Counted from the stretch's first letter, positions 36,179 through 45,716 are shown. The stretch: 64,000 nucleotides of DNA from Thalassolituus sp006212115 (GCF_040372045.1 NZ_BAABWH010000001.1), one strand, 5' to 3'. Program-made: numbers and translations. The notes: generated from the sequence alone by a model not told the origin.

Positions 36179-36760
36179 ATGGAAAATTCAGGCCTCAATT
36201 TCGATTGGTTCATCCCCTTGTCGGAAAAAGACAAAACCCTCAAGGAGGTTTATACCGAGCTCGCGAGCTTTGGTGATAATCAAGGGTCTATCCCACTTAT
36301 TGTTCAGCTGGTAGAAAACCCGAAGTTTGATATACCGGGCTTCGATATATTCAATGGGGCCACATCTCTTCAGACTCACGATTATATTCATATCCTGTTG
36401 GGTCGTGGCATCCTGCCAAAAGACGAAGCATTTGTGATCGGATTTACCATGGGTTCGACCAACCGGGTTTCATCGCTCGAAGAAAAACTCTACGGGCTTA
36501 TATCGAAGTACCTGTACCCCAAAGAATTTCAGTTCTCGGACTCAGATTTTGACGTATTTAAAGATGCGTTGAGGCTTGGCTTCATATCCGACTGTCAGCC
36601 TCTGAATACCGTCGATTACGAGGCCTTGATGCCGCTCTCTCTCGAGGAAGCACGCAAAGCTATTGGTATCGAGAGCTCTCTGATTCGTGCTTACTACGAG
36701 ATCGAGCAGCGCCGCTATCCCGACGATCGCGAGAGCCAGCGACTGTTACAAGGTTTTTAA
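36179..36760 (+). CDS. Coq4-like protein
   Basis: 193 residues from ATG 36179 (AGG nine bases upstream; an in-frame GTG at 36158 is less likely). It contains HDYIHILLGRGILPKDE, an exact HDxxH-x11-E metal/lipid motif of the Coq4 family, which removes or positions quinone precursors in ubiquinone synthesis. The rest (FDWFIPLSEKD, RLGFISDCQPLNTVDYEALM) is consistent with Coq4-like folds. Its direct role here is unknown. The rhomboid gene starts one base after its stop. Confidence 0.65.
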   Translation: MENSGLNFDWFIPLSEKDKTLKEVYTELASFGDNQGSIPLIVQLVENPKFDIPGFDIFNGATSLQTHDYIHILLGRGILPKDEAFVIGFTMGSTNRVSSLEEKLYGLISKYLYPKEFQFSDSDFDVFKDALRLGFISDCQPLNTVDYEALMPLSLEEARKAIGIESSLIRAYYEIEQRRYPDDRESQRLLQGF

Positions 36761-36761
36761 G

Positions 36762-37307
36762 TTGAGCAACTCTTCTTTCGCCCAACAGCTGCGTTGGGTT
36801 GCAATTCTGTGCGCCGCGCTCGGTGCGATAGAGGTCTTTAACTTTCTGACCGGGCGCTCACTGTCCGGTTTCGGCCTCATTCCTCGCGAACCGAGTAGTC
36901 TCTACGGAGTAATAACCGCGCCTTTCCTTCACTCCAGCGTGCAGCATTTTCTGTGCAATATCGTACCTCTGGCGGTTCTTACAACGCTTCTCCTCCAATA
37001 CGGACAGAAGCGTTACATCTTGGTTACGACTGGCGTTATCGCCGGTTCAGGACTGCTGGTTTGGTTATTCGCCCGCCCAGCTATTCATATCGGCGCCAGC
37101 GGGGTGATATTCGGTTATATCAGTTTTCTGATTGTGGCAGGATTACGACAGCAGCAGATCAAGCATTTGTTGATCTCAATCTTCGTCCTCTTCTCTTACG
37201 GTGGTTTATTGTGGGGAGTTCTGCCAACCGCAGCTGGCGTATCGTTTGAGTATCACTTGTTTGGCGCGATCGTCGGAGCCGCACTGGGAATGAAGCCAGT
37301 GCGCTAA
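36762..37307 (+). CDS. Rhomboid-family intramembrane serine protease
   Basis: 182 residues from TTG 36762 (AAGG eight bases upstream, directly after the Coq4-like stop). It has about six transmembrane helices. The rhomboid signatures are intact: HSSVQHFLCN (HxxxxHxxxN, about 53-62), the catalytic Ser in IGASGVIFG (about 112-120), and His in EYHLFGAIVGAALG near the C-terminus. It cleaves substrates inside the membrane; the substrate is not evident. Probably translated together with the Coq4-like gene. Confidence 0.88.
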   Translation: MSNSSFAQQLRWVAILCAALGAIEVFNFLTGRSLSGFGLIPREPSSLYGVITAPFLHSSVQHFLCNIVPLAVLTTLLLQYGQKRYILVTTGVIAGSGLLVWLFARPAIHIGASGVIFGYISFLIVAGLRQQQIKHLLISIFVLFSYGGLLWGVLPTAAGVSFEYHLFGAIVGAALGMKPVR

Positions 37308-37320
37308 CGCTTCAAGAAAC

Positions 37321-37352
37321 GATGCAGAGCGTATTACGCTGCGCTCTGCATC
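37321..37352. terminator. Bidirectional hairpin between rhomboid and TRAP genes
   Basis: Perfect 11-bp inverted repeat GATGCAGAGCG / CGCTCTGCATC with a ten-base loop, lying between convergent genes and overlapping the last codons of the TRAP gene. There is no T-run on either side, so it may be a factor-dependent or stabilising hairpin. Confidence 0.5.
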
Positions 37353-39472
37353 GACGCCCACGCCAGAGGCCCAAAGGCAACAATAACCAGCGCGGTTGCC
37401 ATGGTCACCAACGGCAACAGGATTTTCTCATGGCGGTACCAGAAGTTCTCACCGACGGTTTCCAGTTTGGACAGGCGAATTTCTTCTTCCCCTACCACCT
37501 GGCGGGTAAGTAAGTGATTCAATGCAACCGGCGGACTCAGGTACCCCAATTCAAAGGCCACCAGCGTAACCATCCAGAAATGAATCGGATCAATACCTGC
37601 CTTATAGGCGATACCGGCAATGGTCACACTAACAAGAAGTACGGCGCCGTATGGGTCCATGATCATGCCAATCAACACCAGAATCGTCACCAACGCCAAC
37701 ATCGCCATCCATACGGAGCTGAATTCAGCCGGCAATAACGTCATCAGCTCGGCACGTTCGATCACTCCGCCAATAGTCATCGTGGTGCCCATCAGCATCA
37801 ACAAAGCACCAATATGTACTGTGGCCTCAGCCGTGGAAGACTGGAGATTGGCGAACAAGGTTGGTTTCTCTGGCTCATCGGTGTGAGCGGCAGCAGAGCG
37901 TCGGTTTTTCTTATCCACCATACGCTCGTACAGGAGAATCACCGCCAGCAGCACGGGTAAGATAGTAGGAGCGGAAAACTCATCAAGATACGCCGCCAAT
38001 ACCACAGCGTAAGCAATCAGAGTCACGGCAATCAGCACCACATAAGGCACCAAGGGCTTCAGCGCAGCAAAAAATGCGGGCCAGACAGGTTCTTGCGAGG
38101 TGATACGACTCTGGTCGTCGTCTTTTTTACTGGTAATAAAGGCATAAAAGGCGAATAAGGCGGTGGTTAACAGAAATACTTTCACGCCCCAGCCAAAAAG
38201 CTCGTCTGTGGTGACTTCGTTATTGAGTGCGGCAACGATGACCACCAGCAAACACGGACGCAACACAACCCCTAGCGAACCCGACATGGCTGTCGCGGCG
38301 AGAGCCAGCTGGCGACGCGCGCCCGCCCTGCGGACTTCGAGATATACAAGACTGCCAACTGCAATAACAAAGATCCCCGAACCTCCCGTATAGGCTGTCG
38401 GGATAGCTGACACGGCCACGGCAATGACCGCCAGCATTTCAGGGCGGAAGTTAAAGGGCCGGAATACGTCGAATACTTTCTGCGCCAGATCCGTTCGCTT
38501 CAACAACATACCAATCAACACGTAGAGTGCGACGTTCAGCATCAGCGATGCCAGCTCCATCATCTGATTGATGTAGATGCCGATCCCCGAGGCATGGCCA
38601 TTAAGAAGAAAATACGAGCCCGATATCAGTGTAAAAATGGCATACAGTGGCGTCGCCAGAAATGCATTTCCCAGATTCCCACCCGGTAACGCGTCACCGG
38701 GTACTTTTACTATCTGGTAAAGGCATATCGCCATGGCTGAACCAAACCCAAGAATCCAGATCCACAGCAGTGTCAGATGTTCAGAGCGCACGTTGATACC
38801 CGCCGACAGTGCGACACTCTTAAAGCTGGCCATTGAGTAAAACAATATGGCAAACGCCAGTAACTGGGCGAAAGCAGACACTCGGTAGTCCATTACCGTC
38901 GCAGCCGGGCGCAGTGAGATATGATGTTTGCGCAACAACGCAGTACCACCGCAGATCAGCACTAATACGGCAAGCATGATCCCAGAAGCGATCATGCGAA
39001 ATTCGCCTAAATCGGCAACCCATTTTTCTAACGCGCGATAGGCTTCAACCGGAGGAGTAATGCGTTCAACGATGCCATTGTAGCGATCAAACTTAAACTG
39101 ACAGTCCGCTTTCGCAGCCTCAAGGGATTGGCGGATTACCTCTGGGGGGAGTGGATCAGAAGCGAGCAGATCAAACTCGTCATCCGCTTCATTCTGCTCT
39201 CGGATCATGCGCTGAAGCGCCTGCTCTATATCCTGGTCGGGGTCGCAGGCTGGGGCTTTGGGATCAATACGTAGCTGGTAGTACCCCTGCCATTGTGCTT
39301 CCCCAAACAACAGCAACTGAGCATGAATTGCATGGCTGGTATTCAGCAATACGACAACCAGAAGTATCAGAAACGCAGGCAATGTAGACAGCCAACGATA
39401 CAAGCCTTCACCTTTACCGGAGCCGTACTCAGAGCCGCCTTTATTACCACTTTGATGGGTATTGAGTTCCAT
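37334..39472 (-). CDS. Fused TRAP transporter membrane protein (small + large DctM-type)
   Basis: 712 residues with many transmembrane segments. Residues ~1-290 have an N-terminal anchor (about 27-48), a ~110-residue soluble insert rich in acidic residues (about 50-155) and four helices like a DctQ small subunit. Residues ~290-712 match the DctM large subunit (IPTAYTGGSGIFVIAVG, ELGYLSPPVALNHLLTRQVV). TRAP carriers import organic acids or similar with sodium. No DctP binding protein gene lies beside it, so the ligand is unknown. Confidence 0.85.
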   Translation of the reverse strand: MELNTHQSGNKGGSEYGSGKGEGLYRWLSTLPAFLILLVVVLLNTSHAIHAQLLLFGEAQWQGYYQLRIDPKAPACDPDQDIEQALQRMIREQNEADDEFDLLASDPLPPEVIRQSLEAAKADCQFKFDRYNGIVERITPPVEAYRALEKWVADLGEFRMIASGIMLAVLVLICGGTALLRKHHISLRPAATVMDYRVSAFAQLLAFAILFYSMASFKSVALSAGINVRSEHLTLLWIWILGFGSAMAICLYQIVKVPGDALPGGNLGNAFLATPLYAIFTLISGSYFLLNGHASGIGIYINQMMELASLMLNVALYVLIGMLLKRTDLAQKVFDVFRPFNFRPEMLAVIAVAVSAIPTAYTGGSGIFVIAVGSLVYLEVRRAGARRQLALAATAMSGSLGVVLRPCLLVVIVAALNNEVTTDELFGWGVKVFLLTTALFAFYAFITSKKDDDQSRITSQEPVWPAFFAALKPLVPYVVLIAVTLIAYAVVLAAYLDEFSAPTILPVLLAVILLYERMVDKKNRRSAAAHTDEPEKPTLFANLQSSTAEATVHIGALLMLMGTTMTIGGVIERAELMTLLPAEFSSVWMAMLALVTILVLIGMIMDPYGAVLLVSVTIAGIAYKAGIDPIHFWMVTLVAFELGYLSPPVALNHLLTRQVVGEEEIRLSKLETVGENFWYRHEKILLPLVTMATALVIVAFGPLAWASMQSAA

Positions 39473-39629
39473 ATATCAGCCCCTTCCTGATCGCGTATTA
39501 TTTTTATCGATTCTCGAGCATTCACTGATCTTAGCAACGGAATGATACACAGAAACAATACCCTTTGTGTAACACCCACGGGGCCGGTTAGCATAGCCAC
39601 CCAGAGACTCATTTCAATTCGGTACTACC

Positions 39630-40373
39630 ATGACCAACAGCAGCGACTCACCGATTCCAGCCACCCAGAATATGCCAAATATCGATGGTGATTGTCTGAA
39701 CCCCATCGATGAGAGTGTTCTGTTTAAAGCAAAAGAGGCCGAGCACAAGCCACGTATTCTGTTGCTCTACGGCTCACTCCGGGAACGCTCTTTCAGCCGG
39801 CTGGCAACCGAAGAAGCGGCACGCATTCTTGAATGGTTAGGCGCGGAAACCCGGACATTTAACCCATCAGGCCTACCACTTCCTGACGACGCAGATGCCG
39901 ATCACCCCAAGGTGAGAGAACTACTAGAACTGGCCAACTGGAGTGAGGGTATGGTCTGGTGCAGCCCGGAACGCCACGGCGCCATGACGGGCATTATGAA
40001 AACGCAGATCGACTGGATTCCACTGGCATTGCAGGGAGTCCGCCCAACACAAGGAAAAACGCTCGCCATCATGCAGGTCTGTGGTGGATCGCAATCGTTT
40101 AATGCGGTAAATCAGATGCGAATTCTGGGGCGGTGGATGCGTATGGTGACGATACCCAACCAGTCATCCTTGCCAAAGGCCTGGCTGGAATTTGACGATG
40201 ATAATCGCATGAAGCCGTCATCTTATTACGATCGTATCGTAGACGTGATGGAAGAGCTGATGAAATTCACGCTGCTTCTGAGAGATAAAAAAGACTACTT
40301 TACCGACCGCTACTCGGAGCGAAAAGAAAGTGCAGAAGAATTCAGGCAGCGCATCGATACCCGTTCTGAATAG
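39630..40373 (+). CDS. arsH: ArsH NADPH-dependent FMN oxidoreductase
   Basis: 247 residues. ArsH oxidises trivalent organoarsenicals and reduces quinones. The FMN phosphate loop GSLRERSFSRLA (about 49-60), SPERHGAMTGIMKTQIDWIP (about 113) and VCGGSQSFNAVNQMR are present. It is alone: no arsR, arsB or arsC is in the window. It converges with the RNase J-like gene at four bases' distance. Confidence 0.93.
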   Translation: MTNSSDSPIPATQNMPNIDGDCLNPIDESVLFKAKEAEHKPRILLLYGSLRERSFSRLATEEAARILEWLGAETRTFNPSGLPLPDDADADHPKVRELLELANWSEGMVWCSPERHGAMTGIMKTQIDWIPLALQGVRPTQGKTLAIMQVCGGSQSFNAVNQMRILGRWMRMVTIPNQSSLPKAWLEFDDDNRMKPSSYYDRIVDVMEELMKFTLLLRDKKDYFTDRYSERKESAEEFRQRIDTRSE

Positions 40374-40377
40374 TTAT

Positions 40378-41760
40378 TTACTCGACCTTAACCAGACCGC
40401 CTTTTTCATATCCCAGACGGCCGGTACGAATCTTTTGACGTTGCATACCCGGCACCGGGCGCAGCATAAAGACGTCGCCGTTACGGCCTGTCATGGTGCG
40501 CGACACACCACAGCCCTTGGCCAATCCCGCGTGAGCCTTCATGTGTACATCCTCCCCATGAACCGGGATGGCGATTTCAGGCTGCACCCATCGATAGAGG
40601 GTTTCCAGCTCATCCTGCGCAGGATGCCCAGAGGCATGAATCTGGTGTTCAGCATTATCGACCGTAATGACCTCAACACCGATCGCGGTGAGTTGATCAA
40701 TTACGCCCTGAATGGCTTCTTCATTGCCGGGAATCGCCCGCGCACTGAATATCACACGATCACCCGCTTCCAACTCAAAGTCAGGGTGTGTTCCCGCTGC
40801 CAGTCTTCGTAACGCAGTTCGCGGCTCACCCTGACTACCAGTCGCGACAGCCAATACTTCATTGCGCGGTAAATAACCCAGATGCCCTGTATCTACGGCA
40901 CCTGCGCTGTACGGCCAGACTCCAGATCGTTTTGCACATTGATGCATATTAATCAGCGAACGACCGTACAGCCCCATGTAGCGGCCAGTATCTTCGGCAA
41001 TATGAGACAGGGTCAGCAAGCGCGCGATATTACTGCCAAAGCAGGTAACCACAACGCGACCTTTCGCACCCTCTATATAATGACGCAACCCATCGTATAA
41101 ATCGGCTTCCGACACAGAGTGTCCTGTCGTTGTTGCATTCGTCGAGTCGCATACCATTGCGAGTACACCCTCGTCCGCCAAAGCGTGGAACGTTTCCTCT
41201 TTGTATCCGTGACCGACTACAGGGTCGGGATCAAGCTTCCAGTCCCCTGTATGAAAAATATTCCCAAGCGGTGTGCGTATCATCAAACAATTAGGATCAG
41301 GAATAGAGTGAGTTAGCGGTAACCATTGCACATCAAACGGACCAATGTGCAGACGCTCGCCTGTTTCAGGAACAATGACTTTCACTTGATGCAGAATTCC
41401 ATGCTCTGCCAACTTTTTTTTCAGCACTTCAGCAGTAAATCGTGTGCAATAGATCGGGCAACGTAATTTATGCCAGAGGTATGGAACAGCACCGACGTGA
41501 TCCTCATGCGCATGAGTAATAATCAGTCCCGCAAGATCATCCTTGCGCGCCTCAATAAACTCAGGATCAGGCATTTGCGTATCGGGCTCACCACTATGGT
41601 GGCGTGTACCATCAGCACTCACCCTTCCCGGTTTTGGAAAGGTCACTCCGCAGTCCACCATCAACCATTTTCCGTCATGGCCGTACAAATTCATGTTCAT
41701 TCCGATCTCGCCAGTCCCGCCGAGTGGAATAAAAACCAGATCTGTGTGCGATGGTGTCAT
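40378..41760 (-). CDS. RNase J-like metallo-beta-lactamase/beta-CASP protein
   Basis: 460 residues. The MBL metal site THAHEDHVGAVPY (about 78-90) and later His/Asp ligands (FHTGDWKLD) are present, with a beta-CASP insert (CFGSNIARL, ATGSQGEPRTAL). It lacks the ~100-residue C-terminal domain of Gram-positive RNase J, as proteobacterial relatives often do. It probably processes RNA. Its ATG overlaps the GDPD gene stop (ATGA). Confidence 0.88.
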   Translation of the reverse strand: MTPSHTDLVFIPLGGTGEIGMNMNLYGHDGKWLMVDCGVTFPKPGRVSADGTRHHSGEPDTQMPDPEFIEARKDDLAGLIITHAHEDHVGAVPYLWHKLRCPIYCTRFTAEVLKKKLAEHGILHQVKVIVPETGERLHIGPFDVQWLPLTHSIPDPNCLMIRTPLGNIFHTGDWKLDPDPVVGHGYKEETFHALADEGVLAMVCDSTNATTTGHSVSEADLYDGLRHYIEGAKGRVVVTCFGSNIARLLTLSHIAEDTGRYMGLYGRSLINMHQCAKRSGVWPYSAGAVDTGHLGYLPRNEVLAVATGSQGEPRTALRRLAAGTHPDFELEAGDRVIFSARAIPGNEEAIQGVIDQLTAIGVEVITVDNAEHQIHASGHPAQDELETLYRWVQPEIAIPVHGEDVHMKAHAGLAKGCGVSRTMTGRNGDVFMLRPVPGMQRQKIRTGRLGYEKGGLVKVE

Positions 41761-42713
41761 AGGGGAGAATCACATCCTGCTTCAGGTGGTTTATCGGTAA
41801 TGATGATGTCAGCACCGTGATCGCACGCTACTTGCATCGACGCTTCGTCATGCACAAGGAAGGTACCGAATAAAATGTTATTGTCATGAAGCTGCCGGAC
41901 AGCGCGATAAGACATCACAACCGTTGGGCTCATCAAGGCATCCGCGTTAGATTTTGTGGCAGTTTCAACGGGGTCATCGCTGATAAATAAAGTGCGTACG
42001 GCGGCCAGGAACCCGACAACATCCCAGTTTTCACCCGCATAAAAAGCAGGATAAGAAACCACAGTTTTTATATTCAGCTCAGCCATTTCAGCAGAAACGG
42101 ATGCAACATGATCTGCACTGGGCACCTCGACGAAAACGGAATTACTAATGTTCTGTTCCGTTAAGGCGAGAAACAATTCAGCACCGTATTCTGCCGCTTC
42201 CAACGTCATTTCAGGCTGTATTTTTAAATCGAGATACAGAACTTTATCTGGATGATGCTGAACAACGGTGAGCGCCTCACTCAAAGATGCCAATGGGTGA
42301 TACCCGGAAAAGGCATTTTCGGCTGAGGAAAATCGACACTCGAAAAGCGCTCGCAGCTCTGAAAAGTAGACATCTTTGATAAAGACGGGCTCGAAGTCTT
42401 GCCCGTCATAACGACGACACGTTTCATTGCTGAGCCAGGGATCATGCGCAAGGATCGGAACACTGTCACCAGTCAACACGATATCCAGTTCGATGCCATC
42501 GTAATCATCACGGGGCAGTGTCGCTTGCACTGCCTCCAGGGAGTTCAACGGTTCCCTACCAGAACTGGCACCATGGGCAATGTACATCCGCGAAGAGAGG
42601 CTTCCGACAGCGGGTTCAAGTGGTTTGACCGGGTGTGAGCTACATCCGGCCAGCAATGCGGCAGCGAAAAGAAACCCTGAAAGCTTATTGATCACCTGTA
42701 TTTTTTCCGTCAA
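41757..42713 (-). CDS. Glycerophosphodiester phosphodiesterase-family lipoprotein
   Basis: 318 residues from TTG 42713, with AAGGA seven bases upstream; a GTG at 42695 is an alternative. Lipoprotein signal with lipobox LLAGC (about 19-23). The GDPD fold shows ELDIVLTGDSVPILAHDPWL (about 75-94) and ALMSPTVVM, but the usual N-terminal HRG is AHGAS. It probably cleaves glycerophosphodiesters in the periplasm. It overlaps the DCC-protein gene by 29 bases. Confidence 0.85.
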   Translation of the reverse strand: MTEKIQVINKLSGFLFAAALLAGCSSHPVKPLEPAVGSLSSRMYIAHGASSGREPLNSLEAVQATLPRDDYDGIELDIVLTGDSVPILAHDPWLSNETCRRYDGQDFEPVFIKDVYFSELRALFECRFSSAENAFSGYHPLASLSEALTVVQHHPDKVLYLDLKIQPEMTLEAAEYGAELFLALTEQNISNSVFVEVPSADHVASVSAEMAELNIKTVVSYPAFYAGENWDVVGFLAAVRTLFISDDPVETATKSNADALMSPTVVMSYRAVRQLHDNNILFGTFLVHDEASMQVACDHGADIIITDKPPEAGCDSPL

Positions 42714-43107
42714 TTGAACATCCTTTTGGGCCGCAGGTATCGCAGCGTTCTTGCCCGGTCAGCCAGCCGGACACCTTGTAGCGGTTCCGTGCAAACCACA
42801 GGTAAGCCTTATCGGCGAACCAGCGTACTACTGGCCACCTCAGAGGTGCGATAAGGAACCCTCTGCCGACGAGAGACCAGGCACGATAAGTGACATCCAA
42901 TCCCAACAGGAGTTCACCGTCCGACGTATCTGCATGCAAAATCGTGCTGGCGGCGTCCGGATCGATATGTGGGTAGGAGCGGGCAAAACCCTCCTGCTGA
43001 ATATCCACAAACGCCAGTTTTCCCGCCTTGTCGAGCCGCGAGAGATGATCAATCTCCCGAGCACAAAGAGGACAGAGCCCATCGTAGTACAGAGTAAGTT
43101 CAGACAT
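42685..43107 (-). CDS. DUF393 / DCC-family thiol-disulphide oxidoreductase
   Basis: 140 residues starting MSELTLYYDGLCPLCAREID; the YDGxCPLC motif is the DCC-family thioredoxin-like active site. One short hydrophobic stretch near the middle. A second Cys cluster (CDTCGPKGCSIDG) at the C-terminus could bind metal. First gene of a three-gene minus-strand unit with GDPD and RNase J-like genes; divergent from ilvD. Confidence 0.88.
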   Translation of the reverse strand: MSELTLYYDGLCPLCAREIDHLSRLDKAGKLAFVDIQQEGFARSYPHIDPDAASTILHADTSDGELLLGLDVTYRAWSLVGRGFLIAPLRWPVVRWFADKAYLWFARNRYKVSGWLTGQERCDTCGPKGCSIDGKNTGDQ

Positions 43108-43169
43108 GCACGCAACCTCGGTGATTGATACAATACCCCACTATTTTACGTATAAAGAGACGAGAGATC

Positions 43170-45005
43170 ATGCCTCAGTATCGTTCCAAGACGTCTACCG
43201 CTGGCCGTAATATGGCTGGAGCCCGCGCCCTGTGGCGTGCGACGGGTATGAAAGACGATGATTTCCAGAAACCTATCATCGCCGTTGCGAATTCATTTAC
43301 CCAGTTTGTTCCGGGCCACGTACACCTGAAAGACCTGGGTCAGCTGGTTGCTCGCGAGATCGAGAAAGCCGGTGGCGTAGCGAAAGAGTTCAACACCATC
43401 GCCGTCGACGATGGTATCGCAATGGGCCACGACGGCATGCTTTACAGCCTGCCTAGCCGCGAGGTCATCGCCGACTCTGTGGAATACATGGTTAACGCAC
43501 ACTGTGCGGATGCGATCGTCTGTATCTCGAACTGCGACAAAATCACCCCAGGAATGTTGCTCGCGGCTCTGCGTCTGAACATCCCTGTGATCTTCGTCTC
43601 CGGCGGCCCGATGGAAGCCGGTAAGACCAAGCTGTCTGAACACAAGCTCGACCTGGTTGATGCCATGGTCATCGCGGCTGACGATTCTGCCTCTGACGAA
43701 AAAGTCGCCGAATACGAGCGCAGTGCATGCCCTACTTGTGGCTCTTGCTCTGGTATGTTCACTGCGAACTCAATGAACTGTCTGACCGAAGCGCTGGGTC
43801 TGGCCCTGCCGGGTAACGGTTCGGTACTGGCGACTCACGCCGATCGTGAGCAGCTGTTCCTGGAAGCAGGCCGCCGCATCGTTGAAAACGCCAAGCGTTA
43901 CTACGAGCAGGATGACGAGTCTGTACTGCCGCGCTCTATCGCCAGCTTCAAAGCGTTTGAAAACGCCATGACCCTCGACATCGTGATGGGCGGTTCGACC
44001 AATACTATTTTGCACCTGCTGGCAGCCGCTCAGGAAGCTGAAGTCGACTTCGACCTGAAAGACATCGACCGCCTGTCACGCGTTGTTCCTCAGCTGTGTA
44101 AAGTGGCGCCGAACTCACCGCTGTACCACATGGAAGACGTTCACCGTGCCGGTGGCATCATGGGTATTCTCGGTGAAATCGACCGCGCAGGTCTGTTACA
44201 CAACGAACTGCCAACCGTTCACAGCGCGACCATGAAAGAAGCATTGGATAAGTGGGACATCATGCGCAACCCAAGCGAAGAGGTCGTGCAGTTCTACAAA
44301 GCCGGTCCTGCGGGCATCCCAACGCAAACGGCCTTCAGCCAGAGCACACGCTGGCCAACATTGGACGGCGACCGTGAAAACGGTTGTATCCGCAGCATCG
44401 ACAACGCCTACTCACTCGAGGGCGGCCTGGCGGTTCTGTACGGCAACATCGCCCTCGATGGCTGTGTGGTAAAAACCGCCGGTGTGGATGAGTCTATCCA
44501 CGTATTCCAGGGCCGTGCACGTATTTTCGAAAGCCAGGACGACGCCGTTAAGGGCATCCTGAACGACGAAATCGTTGCCGGTGATATTGTCATCATCCGC
44601 TACGAGGGTCCGAAAGGCGGCCCGGGTATGCAGGAAATGCTGTACCCAACCTCTTACCTTAAGTCGAAAGGCCTGGGTAAAGAATGTGCCCTGCTGACCG
44701 ACGGTCGTTTCTCTGGCGGTACCTCCGGTCTGTCGATTGGTCACTGTTCACCAGAAGCCGCATCTGGCGGTGCCATCGGCCTGTTGAAAGACGGTGATAT
44801 CATCAATATCGATATCCCGAACCGTTCTATTAATGTTGATCTCACAACAGAAGAGCTGTCGCACCGTCGTCACGAGCAAGATAAGCAAGGTTGGAAGCCA
44901 GCTGCAGACAGACCACGTCAGGTCACGACTGCATTGAAGGCCTATGCACACTTCGCCACCAGCGCCGACAAAGGTGCGGTACGCGATAAGACTATGTTCG
45001 ACTGA
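43170..45005 (+). CDS. ilvD: Dihydroxy-acid dehydratase
   Basis: 611-residue Fe-S enzyme of isoleucine, valine and pantothenate synthesis, from ATG 43170 (MPQYRSKTSTAGRNMAGARA); the upstream frame is not conserved. Cluster Cys residues lie in ISNCDKITPGM (about 122) and CPTCGSCSGMFTANSMNCL (about 190-210). The C-terminal GRFSGGTSGLSIGHCSPEAA is intact. The 611-residue length is that of the long IlvD class. Confidence 0.97.
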   Translation: MPQYRSKTSTAGRNMAGARALWRATGMKDDDFQKPIIAVANSFTQFVPGHVHLKDLGQLVAREIEKAGGVAKEFNTIAVDDGIAMGHDGMLYSLPSREVIADSVEYMVNAHCADAIVCISNCDKITPGMLLAALRLNIPVIFVSGGPMEAGKTKLSEHKLDLVDAMVIAADDSASDEKVAEYERSACPTCGSCSGMFTANSMNCLTEALGLALPGNGSVLATHADREQLFLEAGRRIVENAKRYYEQDDESVLPRSIASFKAFENAMTLDIVMGGSTNTILHLLAAAQEAEVDFDLKDIDRLSRVVPQLCKVAPNSPLYHMEDVHRAGGIMGILGEIDRAGLLHNELPTVHSATMKEALDKWDIMRNPSEEVVQFYKAGPAGIPTQTAFSQSTRWPTLDGDRENGCIRSIDNAYSLEGGLAVLYGNIALDGCVVKTAGVDESIHVFQGRARIFESQDDAVKGILNDEIVAGDIVIIRYEGPKGGPGMQEMLYPTSYLKSKGLGKECALLTDGRFSGGTSGLSIGHCSPEAASGGAIGLLKDGDIINIDIPNRSINVDLTTEELSHRRHEQDKQGWKPAADRPRQVTTALKAYAHFATSADKGAVRDKTMFD

Positions 45006-45020
45006 TCGTAAGGACTCTCT

Positions 45021-45473
45021 GTGAGAATGAAATACGCTCAACATGCCGTACTCTGTACGGCATTAATATGCTCAAGTGCAGTTGCGAAAACAAAAGACGA
45101 AGTCGCGATAAAGCTCGCGTCGGATGTCACACATTGCACATTTATTGTCACAGAGACCGTTGGAGCAGGTAACGAAGAAAGCGCACTTGCCAAGCATCGC
45201 AAGCGCGCCTCGGAAGCCGAGGCTGACACTCTGGTCATCGTCGACTCATCCACGACCCGCTACCGTAAACCAAGCTTGGCCGGCGGTATTCAATCCGTAA
45301 CGAAAGTATCGGTTGAGGCGGGCTACTACCAATGTTCCAAAGAAAATCAGACTGAACAGACTTCATCGTCCGTTAAAGATCGTCTTCAACAGCTCAAAGA
45401 GCTACGAGAGGAAGGCTTAATCGATAATGATGAGTACAAAATGAAAAAGGCCGATATCCTTAAGGATTTATAG
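45021..45473 (+). CDS. Exported SHOCT-domain protein, unknown function
   Basis: 150 residues from GTG 45021 (AAGGA upstream; ATG at 45027 is the alternative). Signal peptide ends near SSAVAK. The middle part (HCTFIVTETVGAG, ALAKHRKRASEAEADTLVIV) resembles the DUF4156 lipoprotein family without a lipobox, and the C-terminus RLQQLKELREEGLIDNDEY is a SHOCT motif. It lies 15 bases after ilvD and ahead of a strong terminator. Confidence 0.7.
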   Translation: MRMKYAQHAVLCTALICSSAVAKTKDEVAIKLASDVTHCTFIVTETVGAGNEESALAKHRKRASEAEADTLVIVDSSTTRYRKPSLAGGIQSVTKVSVEAGYYQCSKENQTEQTSSSVKDRLQQLKELREEGLIDNDEYKMKKADILKDL

Positions 45474-45489
45474 GCTTTTTTATCCTCAG

Positions 45490-45528
45490 AAAAAGAGCAT
45501 ATTTCAATTAGTTTACATGCTCTTTTTT
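45490..45528 (+). terminator. Terminator after the SHOCT gene
   Basis: Stem AAAAAGAGCAT / ATGCTCTTTTTT with a 16-base loop; it carries T-runs on both strands and lies 16 bases after the stop codon. Confidence 0.85.
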
Positions 45529-45543
45529 CGACTTCGCGTTTCT

Positions 45544-45593
45544 CTTTAGTCTTTTTTCTCTCCGATTTCTTTAGCCTTTTTTCTCTCAGATTC
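45544..45593 (+). repeat. 25-bp pyrimidine-rich tandem repeat
   Basis: Two adjoining copies of CTTTAGYCTTTTTTCTCTC followed by CGATT/AGATT, 25-base period with two or three mismatches, between the terminator and ompA. Nothing coding is in this gap (45474-45716). The upstream region of ompA after it includes AT-rich promoter-like sequence. Confidence 0.7.
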
Positions 45594-45716
45594 TTTTACC
45601 CTGTAATAAATCACTTATTTTTGGCGTAAAGGGAACTGTTTCACACTCTGCCAGTCCATTATGTTATCCCTGCTCTTATACAGGGCGTATAACTTAAATA
45701 TAAGGATGAACACACC

